Below are positions 1 to 5,335 of a stretch of 5,335 nt of DNA, piece after piece. The translations under genes and the position numbers were made by a program. The notes below the pieces were generated by a model. The model searched no databases. It was not told the origin of the DNA and saw nothing but the letters and a program-made list of their open reading frames with translations. Within the stretch, counting starts at the first letter, position 1, and every line of letters begins with the position of its first letter. Origin of the DNA: Actinomycetes bacterium (GTDB lineage Bacteria; Actinomycetota; Acidimicrobiia; Acidimicrobiales; Palsa-688); assembly GCA_021827225.1 (NCBI GenBank), contig JAKAXG010000360.1, positions 1 to 5,335 on the forward strand. Reading direction: 5' to 3'.

Positions 1-963
1 GCGGTGGAGCACTGGAAGGCCCGGGGCCTGGACCTCTCCCCCATCCTGGCTCTGCCCTCGGCCGAGCCGGGCGCCGCCCGCCGCTGCGTGACCGCCCAGG
101 ACCACGGCCTCGACCGGGCGCTGGACCGCCAGCTGATCGAGGCCTGCCAGCCAGCGCTCGAGGACGCCCGGCCGGTGAAGCTGGCCTACGAGGTCCGCAA
201 CGTCAACCGGACGGTCGGGACCCAGCTGGGGGCGGAGATATCCCGCCGCTACGGCGGCTCCGGCCTGCCCGACGGGACGATCGACATCTCCTTCACCGGC
301 TCGGCCGGCCAGAGCTTCGGGGCGTTCGTGCCGAGAGGCGTCACCCTGCGCCTGGAGGGCGACGCCAACGACTACCTGGGCAAGGGGCTCTCCGGCGGGC
401 GGATCGTGGTCCGACCGTCGGCCGAGGCGCCGGAGTCGTTCCTGGCGGAGGAGCAGATCATCGCCGGCAACGTCATCCTCTACGGCGCCACCGCCGGGGA
501 GGTCTTCCTCCGCGGCGTGGTCGGTGAGCGCTTCTGCGTGCGGAACTCCGGGGCGCTGGCCGTCGTCGAGGGGGTCGGCGACCACGCCTGCGAGTACATG
601 ACCGGCGGCCGGGTCGTGGTGCTCGGCCCCACCGGCCGCAACTTCGGCGCCGGCATGTCCGGCGGTGTGGCCTACGTGTGGGACCCCCAGGGGGCCTTCG
701 GCGCCAACCTCAACGGCGAGATGGTCGACCTGGAGGACTGCACCGACGAGGACGTCACCTGGCTGGGCGGGGTGCTGCGCCGCCATCAGGAGGAGACCGG
801 CTCGGCGGTGGCGTCCCGCCTGCTGGCCGGGTGGCCCCGGCTGGCCACCCAGTTCGTGAAAGTCATGCCCCGCGACTACAAGCGGGTGCTCGAGGCGGTG
901 CGCCTGGCCGAGGAGACCGGGCGCCCGGTGGAGGAAGCGATCATGGCGGCATCCCGTGGGTAA
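1..963 (+). CDS. gltB: Glutamate synthase (GOGAT) large subunit, C-terminal part (5' end outside the window)
   Basis: This is the last 320 codons of the large subunit of glutamate synthase, open at the window's left edge and ending in TAA at 961-963. The full family protein is about 1,500 residues, so roughly the last fifth is present. The glutaminase and FMN/3Fe-4S synthase domains lie upstream, outside the window. What is visible is the C-terminal GXGXG beta-helix domain: fragment residues about 100-228 contain repeated glycine turns ([48 protein letters not shown]). This domain is structural, packing against the synthase domain. The closing [13 protein letters not shown] segment is typical of GltB C-termini. 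In the holoenzyme GltB makes glutamate from 2-oxoglutarate and ammonia released from glutamine, in the cytoplasm. The overlapping downstream gltD confirms the assignment. A GTG at position 4 is simply an internal valine codon, not a start. Confidence 0.96.
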   Translation, partial: AVEHWKARGLDLSPILALPSAEPGAARRCVTAQDHGLDRALDRQLIEACQPALEDARPVKLAYEVRNVNRTVGTQLGAEISRRYGGSGLPDGTIDISFTGSAGQSFGAFVPRGVTLRLEGDANDYLGKGLSGGRIVVRPSAEAPESFLAEEQIIAGNVILYGATAGEVFLRGVVGERFCVRNSGALAVVEGVGDHACEYMTGGRVVVLGPTGRNFGAGMSGGVAYVWDPQGAFGANLNGEMVDLEDCTDEDVTWLGGVLRRHQEETGSAVASRLLAGWPRLATQFVKVMPRDYKRVLEAVRLAEETGRPVEEAIMAASRG

Positions 964-2422
964 GCTCACCGGCTTCCTGGAGTTCCCCCGCGAGCTGCCG
1001 GCCCGCCGGCCGGTGCCCGTGCGGCTTCGGGACTGGAAGGAGGTCTACGAGCCGTTCCAGACCGACCGTCTGCAGGCCCAGGCCAGCCGGTGCATGGACT
1101 GCGGCATCCCCTTCTGCAACGACGGTTGCCCGCTCGGCAACCTCATCCCCGACTGGAACGACCTGGTGTACCGGGACCAGTGGCGCCAGGCCATCGACCG
1201 GCTCCACGCCACCAACAACTTCCCCGAGTTCACCGGGCGGCTGTGCCCCGCCCCGTGCGAGGCGGCGTGCGTGCTCGGCATCAACGCCGACCCGGTCACC
1301 ATCAAGCAGGTCGAGGTCACCATCATCGACCGGGCCTGGGACGAGGGCTGGGTGAAGCCGGTGCCGCCGGCCCGCCAGACCGGCCGCTCGGTGGCCGTCA
1401 TCGGGTCCGGCCCGGCCGGCCTGGCCGCCGCCCAGCAGCTCACCCGGGCCGGCCACTCGGTGACGGTGTACGAGCGCGACGACGCCCCCGGTGGCCTGCT
1501 CCGCTACGGCATCCCCGAGTTCAAGATGGAGAAGCGCCACCTGGACCGCCGGCTGGCCCAGATGGAGGCCGAGGGCACGGCGTTCGTGTCGGGGGTGTCG
1601 GTGGGGGCCACGACGGGACCAGGTTGTCTGTCGGCGTCCGAGCTGGCCGCCGCCAACGACGCGCTGGTCCTGGCCATCGGCGCCACCGTCCCCCGGGACC
1701 TGCCCATCCCCGGCCGGTCGCTGCGGGGGATCCACCAGGCCATGGAGATCCTGCCGATGGCCAACCGGGCGGTGACCGCCGACGACCCGGTGGCGGCCTG
1801 CCCGATCAACGCCGCCGGCAAGCGGGTGGTGATCATCGGCGGTGGCGACACCGGGGCCGACTGCCTCGGCACCGTGCACCGTCACGGCGCCCGGTCGGTG
1901 CACCAGTTCGAGATCATGCCCCGGCCGCCCGAGACCCGCGACCCGTCCACCCCGTGGCCGACGTGGCCGCTCGTGTTCCGCACCTCGTCGGCCCACGAGG
2001 AGGGCGGCGAGAGGGTCTTCTCCGTCAACACGCTGGAGTTCCTCGACGACGGATCCGGGCACGTGGCCGGCCTGCGGGCGTGCGAGGTGGAGATGAAGGT
2101 GGTGGACGGTCGGCCGAGCTTCGAGCCGGTCCCCGGCTCCGAGTTCACCCTGGACTGCGACCTCGTCCTGCTGGCTCTCGGCTTCTCCGGCCCGGAGCGG
2201 GAGATCGCCTCCGCCCTGGGCCTGGACATGACCCCGCGGGGCAACATCGCCCGCGGCGGCGACTACTCGACCTCCCGGCCGGGGGTCTACGTGTGCGGCG
2301 ACGCCGGCCGGGGCCAGAGCCTCATCGTGTGGGCCATCGCCGAGGGGCGCTCGGCGGCGATGCACCTGGACCGTTTTCTCACCGGCGACACCCTGTTGCC
2401 GGCGCCGTTGCCGGAGGCCTGA
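956..2422 (+). CDS. gltD: Glutamate synthase (NADPH) small subunit
   Basis: This complete 488-residue protein is the FAD- and NADPH-binding subunit of glutamate synthase; it oxidises NADPH and feeds electrons to GltB. An N-terminal Fe-S domain has cysteines at 46, 49, 54 and 58 (CMDCGIPFC...C) and at 97, 101 and 105 (CPAPCEAAC), matching the cluster-binding pattern of GltD and related reductases. The first dinucleotide fold carries GSGPAG at 150-155 (FAD). The second carries GGGDTGAD at 295-302 (NADPH). The C-terminal [22 protein letters not shown] block at about 444-465 closes the FAD site. Length is normal for the family. The GTG start overlaps the gltB stop by 8 nt, and no other in-frame start lies close upstream. 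The [10 protein letters not shown] opening fits GltD N-termini. A purine-rich GGAGGAAG lies more than 15 nt upstream, too far to be a standard ribosome site, so translational coupling to gltB is likely. All cofactor motifs are intact. Confidence 0.97.
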   Translation: MGKLTGFLEFPRELPARRPVPVRLRDWKEVYEPFQTDRLQAQASRCMDCGIPFCNDGCPLGNLIPDWNDLVYRDQWRQAIDRLHATNNFPEFTGRLCPAPCEAACVLGINADPVTIKQVEVTIIDRAWDEGWVKPVPPARQTGRSVAVIGSGPAGLAAAQQLTRAGHSVTVYERDDAPGGLLRYGIPEFKMEKRHLDRRLAQMEAEGTAFVSGVSVGATTGPGCLSASELAAANDALVLAIGATVPRDLPIPGRSLRGIHQAMEILPMANRAVTADDPVAACPINAAGKRVVIIGGGDTGADCLGTVHRHGARSVHQFEIMPRPPETRDPSTPWPTWPLVFRTSSAHEEGGERVFSVNTLEFLDDGSGHVAGLRACEVEMKVVDGRPSFEPVPGSEFTLDCDLVLLALGFSGPEREIASALGLDMTPRGNIARGGDYSTSRPGVYVCGDAGRGQSLIVWAIAEGRSAAMHLDRFLTGDTLLPAPLPEA

Positions 2423-2448
2423 CCGGCGGCCCGGGCCCGCGCCGTCGG
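2423..2448 (+). terminator. Possible stem-loop after gltD
   Basis: Starting at the base after the gltD stop codon, 2423-2430 (CCGGCGGC) can pair with 2441-2448 (GCCGTCGG). This gives 8 bp including one G-U pair, around a 10-nt loop. There is no T tract. Its position fits an intrinsic-like terminator or mRNA 3' end for the gltBD operon, but stems of this size arise easily by chance at this G+C content. Confidence 0.35.
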
Positions 2449-2461
2449 AGCCGGGCTCGGG

Positions 2462-2474
2462 TACCCTGGCCGGG
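2462..2474 (+). promoter_or_regulatory. Possible -10 element (TACCCT) for a leaderless transcript
   Basis: The hexamer TACCCT at 2462-2467 fits the actinobacterial -10 pattern TANNNT. It sits so that transcription would begin about 7 nt downstream, at or next to the GTG at 2474. No Shine-Dalgarno-like sequence with usual spacing precedes that GTG, which fits a leaderless mRNA. I see no convincing -35 box; the region where it would lie is G+C-rich and overlaps the possible stem-loop after gltD. Confidence 0.4.
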
Positions 2475-2974
2475 TGGATATCGACGAGCCGCAGCCGGAG
2501 CGCCCGGTGCAACCGCGGCTGAGCGGCGGACCCGACGGCGGGGACGAGATGGAGCGCGACCAGGTCGAGCGCGACGTGGCGGAGGCCCCTGACCTAGACG
2601 GGGAACCCGACGTCCCGGAGGGCGGGGCCGGGCCGGCGGACCATGGCGACGCCGACGATCCGGAGGTGCCGCACACCGCGCTGCCGCCGAAGATGGAGGC
2701 CTGGCGCAAGCGCAGCGCCGCCGGCGCCATCCTCACCGGCTTCGCCCTGGGCCTGCAGCAGGCTCTGGAGACCCACCGGGAGGAGCCGTCGATCGTGGTG
2801 CAGACCACCGGCGACCTGCCCGACGACCTGGCGGTCGAGGCGGACTTCGAGTACGGACGGCCCCGCCAGAGCGTGGTGAGCATCCGCCCCTGGCTCCTCA
2901 ACGACTCCGCCGACAAGCGGGCCGACCGGGACGCCGACACCGCCGGCGGGGGCGACCCCGCCCAGGACTCGTAG
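2474..2974 (+). CDS. Conserved-looking hypothetical protein with acidic N-terminal tail
   Basis: This gene encodes a 166-residue protein I cannot assign to a named family. Residues 1-66 are very acidic and low in hydrophobics (22 Asp/Glu against 4 Arg) and are probably disordered. Residues about 72-143 look like a folded core. It begins PPKMEAWRKR, runs through a hydrophobic or amphipathic stretch (SAAGAILTGFALGLQQAL, 81-98), then a beta-like part ending SVVSIRPWLL. The last 23 residues are again polar and probably disordered. The core resembles small uncharacterised actinobacterial proteins, from memory only. The GTG start is chosen from the TACCCT hexamer just upstream. The in-frame ATG at 2549 (Met26) is an alternative that would lose only part of the acidic tail. 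The next gene begins 9 nt after the TAG stop, so the two are probably co-transcribed. No catalytic motif, signal peptide or cysteine cluster is visible. Confidence 0.75.
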   Translation: MDIDEPQPERPVQPRLSGGPDGGDEMERDQVERDVAEAPDLDGEPDVPEGGAGPADHGDADDPEVPHTALPPKMEAWRKRSAAGAILTGFALGLQQALETHREEPSIVVQTTGDLPDDLAVEADFEYGRPRQSVVSIRPWLLNDSADKRADRDADTAGGGDPAQDS

Positions 2975-2983
2975 AGCCCGAAG

Positions 2984-3619
2984 GTGAGGCTCTTCCCCCG
3001 CCGCCCCGCCGGCGCCCCTACCACCACGACGGCCCCCTCCGAGCGTGACTCCGTGCTGGACGTCCCGGCGACCCCGGGGCTCAAGCCCTCCGCCATGCGC
3101 GGCAACGAGGCCCTCTACGGCTACATGGTCGGGGTGGTCCTGGTGGTGGTGGCGGTGCTCAACCTGGCGGTGACCAGCGGCCCGGGAGCCCCGGCGCATC
3201 CCGACACCATCCTGGAGGGCATCGGCGTGGCGGCGTCCCTGGCGCTGTTCGGAGCGGTCCGCACGGGCAACCGGATGGTGGCCGGTTTCGGCGCCATCGT
3301 CGCCGCGTTCTTCGTCACCCTGCCCCGGGTGCCGAACAGCCTGTCGATCGCCCACATCGTCGCCCTGGTGGTCCCCATGGTGTTCGGCCTGGTCATCACC
3401 CAGCGACAGAGGAAGGACACCCCCCGCATGGCCCGGGGTGGGCGGGCTGCGGCCGCGGGGGCCGCCAAGGGGTCGGGGCGGTCCGGCGGGTCGCGTGCCG
3501 GGGCGGTGCCGGCCGGCGGCCGGCGGGGCCGGCGGGGCAAGGCGGCGGAGCCGGTCTCCGGCCCTCGGCCCAGCGCCCGCTACACGCCGCCCAAGGCGAA
3601 GCGAGAGCAGAAGAAGTAG
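2984..3619 (+). CDS. Small integral membrane protein with basic C-terminal tail
   Basis: The 211-residue product starts with a polar N-terminus (1-44, with a Thr/Pro/Ala stretch). Three or four hydrophobic segments follow, at about 45-63 (YGYMVGVVLVVVAVLNLAV), 77-91, 98-112 and 119-139, so it should sit in the cytoplasmic membrane. From residue 141 to the end the protein is rich in Gly, Ala, Arg and Lys: 21 basic against 3 acidic residues in 71, ending KAKREQKK. By the positive-inside rule this tail is probably cytoplasmic. I do not recognise the family, and no enzymatic motif is visible. It lies 9 nt downstream of the acidic hypothetical gene and is probably in the same transcript. The GTG start has only a weak purine stretch (GAAG) in front of it. 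The tail repeats GGC/GGG-type codons, so its exact length may vary among relatives. It could be a membrane anchor or accessory protein; that is a guess. Confidence 0.8.
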   Translation: MRLFPRRPAGAPTTTTAPSERDSVLDVPATPGLKPSAMRGNEALYGYMVGVVLVVVAVLNLAVTSGPGAPAHPDTILEGIGVAASLALFGAVRTGNRMVAGFGAIVAAFFVTLPRVPNSLSIAHIVALVVPMVFGLVITQRQRKDTPRMARGGRAAAAGAAKGSGRSGGSRAGAVPAGGRRGRRGKAAEPVSGPRPSARYTPPKAKREQKK

Positions 3620-3621
3620 CG

Positions 3622-3668
3622 GGGTCCCCGGCCGGCGCCGGCGGCGGCGCGGCGGCGGCCGGCGACCC
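3622..3668. terminator. Long G+C-rich hairpin between convergent genes
   Basis: The arms 3622-3639 (GGGTCCCCGGCCGGCGCC) and 3651-3668 (GGCGGCGGCCGGCGACCC) are complementary at 16 of 18 positions, with an 11-nt loop. The left arm begins 3 nt after the TAG stop of the membrane-protein gene. There is no U tract, but strong stems without one are often annotated as terminators in high-GC actinobacteria. Being nearly symmetrical, it could act on transcripts from both sides, including that of the TetR gene entering from the right. The function is inferred; the complementarity is directly visible. Confidence 0.6.
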
Positions 3669-3692
3669 TCAGGCCGGGCGCCGTCCGGGACC

Positions 3693-3731
3693 GGTGACGG
3701 AAATCGACCTGCCAGGTGGATTCACGTCACC
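3693..3731. repeat. Symmetrical 39-bp interrupted inverted repeat
   Basis: This structure is centred on base 3712. The outer arms GGTGACG (3693-3699) and CGTCACC (3725-3731) pair perfectly. After a 2x2 mismatch, AATC (3702-3705) pairs with GATT (3719-3722). After one G-G mismatch, ACCT (3707-3710) pairs with AGGT (3714-3717) across a 3-nt GCC loop. In total 15 of 18 opposed positions match. It is less G+C-extreme than its surroundings. It may be a second bidirectional terminator for the convergent genes or a protein-binding site; the sequence does not decide between these. Confidence 0.55.
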
Positions 3732-3745
3732 AAGGACCACCGGAT

Positions 3746-3779
3746 GTCACGAAAGGGGCCCTGGGCCGCCGGCCGTGAC
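3746..3779. repeat. Weaker inverted repeat near the 3' end of the TetR gene
   Basis: GTCACG (3746-3751) and CGTGAC (3774-3779) form a 6-bp perfect inverted repeat around a G+C-rich interior containing GGGGCCC and two further GGCC blocks. It ends 9 nt beyond the TetR stop codon in that gene's direction, so it could be the TetR gene's own terminator. A 6-bp arm alone is weak evidence. The rest of the gap, apart from the hairpins listed here, shows no credible gene. Confidence 0.3.
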
Positions 3780-3788
3780 CTCTGCGCC

Positions 3789-4505
3789 CTACCTCTCCGC
3801 CGGCAGCAGCGCGGAGCGCAGGAAGCCCAGCAGCGCCCGGCGCTGGCGCACCATGGAACGGGCCGTCGGCTCCACTCCCAGCGCCCGCAGCACCTCCACC
3901 TCGGTGGCCACCCCCACCACCGCCGAGTAGGCCATGAGCAGCAGCAGCCGGGCGTCCTGCTGGCGCAGCTGCCCGCCGGCCATGGCGTCCTCCAGGAAGC
4001 CGGTGGCCCGGTCGATCAGCGGGCCCAGCATCGTCGCGAACTGCGTCGTCGCCGGCGGACCCCGACGGGTCACCTCCCTCACCAGGCCCAAAAGCTCGGG
4101 TCGCCGGGCGGCCAGCCGGAACACGGCCCGGACCACCGCCTGCACCCGGTCCCACGCCGGTTCGGCCTCCGGCTCCGCCCTCGACGGCTGCGACGCCTGA
4201 GGCGGCTGCGAAAGCCGAACCGACGGCACCGGCGGCTGCGAAAGCTGCGACAGCGCTTCGGTCAGCTCCACGGCCGCCCGGTCGACCGCCGCCGCCAGCA
4301 GCGCCTCCTTCGACGGGAAGTAGTACAGGATGGTCTGCTTGCGCACCCCCAGCTCGCCGGCGACGGCGTCGAGGGAGGTGACGTCGTAGCCCCTGCGCCC
4401 GAAGGCGGTCAGGGCGGCGTCCACCACCCGCTCGCGGGTGCTGCGAGCGGTGCCGTCGGCGCCGGCGCGGTCGGCGCCACCGATGCTGTTCCCAGCGACC
4501 GTCAC
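3789..4505 (-). CDS. TetR/AcrR-family transcriptional regulator
   Basis: This 238-residue protein is a TetR-type DNA-binding regulator, normally a dimeric repressor released by a small ligand. Residues about 22-70 form the N-terminal helix-turn-helix domain: TRERVVDAALTAFGRRGYDVTSL, then a recognition helix region around VRKQTILYYFPSKEALL. Residues about 118-238 are a mostly helical C-terminal ligand and dimerisation domain, which is too divergent to predict the ligand. Between them, residues 86-117 form an unusual Ser/Pro/Gln/Glu-rich stretch with three SQP motifs, where most TetR proteins continue directly into the ligand domain. The GTG start at 4505 gives a 20-residue polar leader before the HTH. 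No Shine-Dalgarno sequence precedes it, consistent with a leaderless transcript. The gene diverges from the acyl-CoA reductase gene with 24 nt between start codons that contain a palindrome, so self-regulation and control of the reductase are likely. The stop is TAG. Confidence 0.93.
   Translation of the reverse strand: MTVAGNSIGGADRAGADGTARSTRERVVDAALTAFGRRGYDVTSLDAVAGELGVRKQTILYYFPSKEALLAAAVDRAAVELTEALSQLSQPPVPSVRLSQPPQASQPSRAEPEAEPAWDRVQAVVRAVFRLAARRPELLGLVREVTRRGPPATTQFATMLGPLIDRATGFLEDAMAGGQLRQQDARLLLLMAYSAVVGVATEVEVLRALGVEPTARSMVRQRRALLGFLRSALLPAER
4201..4245. repeat. Short direct repeat within the TetR linker
   Basis: The 15-mer GGCGGCTGCGAAAGC occurs at 4201-4215 and again at 4231-4245, exactly 30 nt (10 codons) apart. 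A partial copy (GGCTGCGAC) lies just to the left at 4186-4194. On the coding strand the two full copies specify LSQPP, in the segment LSQPPVPSVRLSQPP. The spacing preserves the reading frame, so the linker probably grew by in-frame duplication. Confidence 0.7.
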
Positions 4506-4506
4506 T

Positions 4507-4518
4507 TACCATATGGTA
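4507..4518. promoter_or_regulatory. Palindromic candidate operator, TACCATATGGTA, in the divergent promoter
   Basis: This perfect 12-bp palindrome (centre between 4512 and 4513) lies 1 nt upstream of the TetR GTG and 11 nt upstream of the reductase ATG. It is AT-rich against a very GC-rich background. Binding a palindrome in the shared promoter is the usual arrangement for a TetR regulator divergent from its target. The half-site TACCAT also fits TANNNT on each strand. On the minus strand it is placed to start transcription at the TetR GTG. On the plus strand either TACCAT or the overlapping TAGACA (4517-4522) could serve, the latter giving a leaderless reductase mRNA. Occupancy would then block both promoters. 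The palindrome is seen; the operator and promoter roles are inferred. Confidence 0.65.
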
Positions 4519-4529
4519 GACAGGGGTCG

Positions 4530-5335
4530 ATGCTGCGTGAGTCCCTCGCGGGAAAACGGATCGCCATCACCGGAGGCACCGGTTTCCTCGGTACCGCTCT
4601 CATCGAGCGGCTGCTTCGGTCCGTGCCCGGCTGCGAGGTGGCCCTCCTGGTCCGCCCCGGCCGGCGGGGCCCCGCCGACCGGGTGCGTCGCGAGATCCTG
4701 CGCAACAACTGCTTCGACCGGCTCCGCCGGGAGCTGGGCGACGGTTTCGACGCCGCGGTCGAGCGGCGGGTGCACGTCATGGCCGGCGACGTCGGCGTGG
4801 ACGGGCTGGGCCTCGACGCCGAGGGGGAGGCCCTGCTGGCGTCGTGCGAGGTGGTCATCCACTCGGCGGCCACGGTCAGCTTCGACTCGCCCCTCGACTC
4901 GGCGGTGGAGATCAACCTGCTGGGCCCGACCCGGGTGGCGGAGACGTTGCTGCGCATCCACCGCGGCGATCAGGGAGCCGGCCGGCCGCTGCCCCACCTG
5001 ATCGCCGTCTCCACCGCCTACGTCGCCGGCGGCCGGCGCGGACTGGCTCCCGAGGCGCCGCTCCCCGACACGCCGTGGTCCACCGAGGTGGACTGGAAGC
5101 CTGAGGTGGCGGCGGCGAGACGGGCCCGGAGCGATACCGACGCCGACAGCCGGGACCCCAAGATGCTGGCCCGGTTCCACCGCCAGGCCCGGCGGGAGCT
5201 GGGGGCGGCCGGGACCCCGCTCCTCGCCGCCCGGGCCGAGAAGTTCCGCCAGGAGTGGGTCAACGACCGCATGGTGGAGGTGGGCAAGGCCCGGGCCCAG
5301 GGTCTGGGCTGGCCGGACGCCTACGCCTACACCAA
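4530..5335 (+). CDS. Fatty acyl-CoA reductase-like SDR protein, N-terminal part (3' end outside the window)
   Basis: An ATG at 4530 opens a frame that stays open to the window's end (268 complete codons plus two bases). The start MLRESLAGKRIAITGGTGFL leads into a Rossmann fold with TGGTGFLG at 14-21, the nucleotide-binding motif of extended SDR enzymes. The block HSAATVSFDSPLDSAVEINL (111-130) followed by LGPTRVAETL, and the AVSTAYVAG segment (159-167, candidate catalytic Ser161), are characteristic of fatty acyl-CoA reductases of the Male_sterility/NAD_binding_4 family. The window stops inside YAYT at 265-268; the next codon begins AA, so the catalytic YxxxK pair (Tyr265, probable Lys269) is almost certainly intact. 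These enzymes reduce fatty acyl-CoA with NADPH to aldehyde or alcohol. A charged, helical-looking insert (about 188-258) precedes YxxxK. The only Shine-Dalgarno-like match, AGGGG, is 3 nt from the ATG, so the mRNA may be leaderless. The C-terminal domain and substrate range cannot be seen. Confidence 0.88.
   Translation, partial: MLRESLAGKRIAITGGTGFLGTALIERLLRSVPGCEVALLVRPGRRGPADRVRREILRNNCFDRLRRELGDGFDAAVERRVHVMAGDVGVDGLGLDAEGEALLASCEVVIHSAATVSFDSPLDSAVEINLLGPTRVAETLLRIHRGDQGAGRPLPHLIAVSTAYVAGGRRGLAPEAPLPDTPWSTEVDWKPEVAAARRARSDTDADSRDPKMLARFHRQARRELGAAGTPLLAARAEKFRQEWVNDRMVEVGKARAQGLGWPDAYAYT

Noticed and set aside
956..963. The 8-nt overlap of gltB and gltD as a possible frameshift or fusion signal
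   Set aside because: Short overlaps of this kind are common in operons. Both proteins have normal ends (typical GltB C-terminus and GltD N-terminus), so simple translational coupling explains it.
941..2512. A 523-codon open frame on the minus strand opposite gltD
   Set aside because: Its translation is low-complexity (Arg, Gly, Ala, Val, His-rich) with no recognisable domain. The plus strand carries an unmistakable gltD. Long antisense frames are expected opposite GC-rich genes because stop codons are rare there.
1090..2592. A 500-codon plus-strand frame overlapping gltD and running past its end
   Set aside because: The translation is almost all Arg, Pro, Gly and Ala without motifs, typical of an out-of-frame reading of a GC-rich gene; GltD in the other frame has every expected cofactor motif.
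2594..3355. A 253-codon minus-strand frame opposite the two small hypothetical genes
   Set aside because: It has a Gly/Arg/His-rich, repetitive composition. The plus-strand reading gives clear membrane segments and a plausible folded core, so this frame is a shadow.
3694..3930. A 78-codon plus-strand frame in the convergent gap
   Set aside because: It covers the inverted repeats and then runs antisense into the TetR gene. Its composition is Ser/Thr/Pro/Arg-rich with no motif and no ribosome site, so it is not a credible gene.
4438..5001. A 187-codon plus-strand frame spanning the divergent promoter
   Set aside because: It crosses the candidate operator and is out of frame with the reductase; its translation is Arg/Trp/Ser-rich low-complexity.
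4506..5180. A 224-codon minus-strand frame opposite the reductase
   Set aside because: The plus strand there encodes clear SDR and fatty acyl-CoA reductase motifs; the minus-strand product has none and would overlap the divergent promoter.

Overview
The window is very GC-rich DNA (roughly 70% or more by eye) with GTG starts and strong G/C bias at third codon positions. This and the protein flavour (actinobacterial-type GltD, an actinobacterial-looking small hypothetical, a TetR regulator next to a fatty acyl-CoA reductase) suggest a high-GC actinobacterium. Acidimicrobiia or relatives is a plausible guess, but a species-level call is not possible from the sequence alone. It reads as ordinary chromosome: no tRNA, rRNA, CRISPR, transposase, integrase or phage gene was seen.

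Bases 1-2422 hold the 3' part of gltB and a complete gltD, overlapping by 8 nt. Together they encode the large and small subunits of NADPH-dependent glutamate synthase (GOGAT), which makes two glutamates from glutamine and 2-oxoglutarate. GltD passes electrons from NADPH through FAD and Fe-S centres to GltB. A possible stem-loop follows gltD directly.

Bases 2474-3619 hold two small genes on the same strand, separated by 9 nt. The first encodes a hypothetical protein with an acidic disordered N-terminus and a conserved-looking core. The second encodes a small membrane protein with three or four hydrophobic segments and a long basic tail. The first gene appears to have a leaderless GTG start behind a TACCCT -10-like hexamer. 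Neither has a function I can name.

Bases 3620-3788 form the gap between convergent genes. It contains a long G+C-rich imperfect hairpin just after the membrane-protein stop codon, a symmetrical 39-bp inverted repeat, and a weaker third hairpin. These are the best candidates for bidirectional termination.

Bases 3789-5335 hold a TetR-family regulator on the minus strand and, divergent from it, the first 268 codons of a fatty acyl-CoA reductase-like SDR protein that runs off the window. The 24 nt between their start codons carry a perfect 12-bp palindrome, TACCATATGGTA. It is probably the operator through which the TetR protein controls both genes. The reductase probably belongs to lipid or wax/alcohol metabolism. 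I see no clear evidence for a wholly new system. The most distinctive items are the compact divergent promoter, the Ser/Pro/Gln-rich insert in the TetR protein, and the symmetrical structures in the convergent gap.
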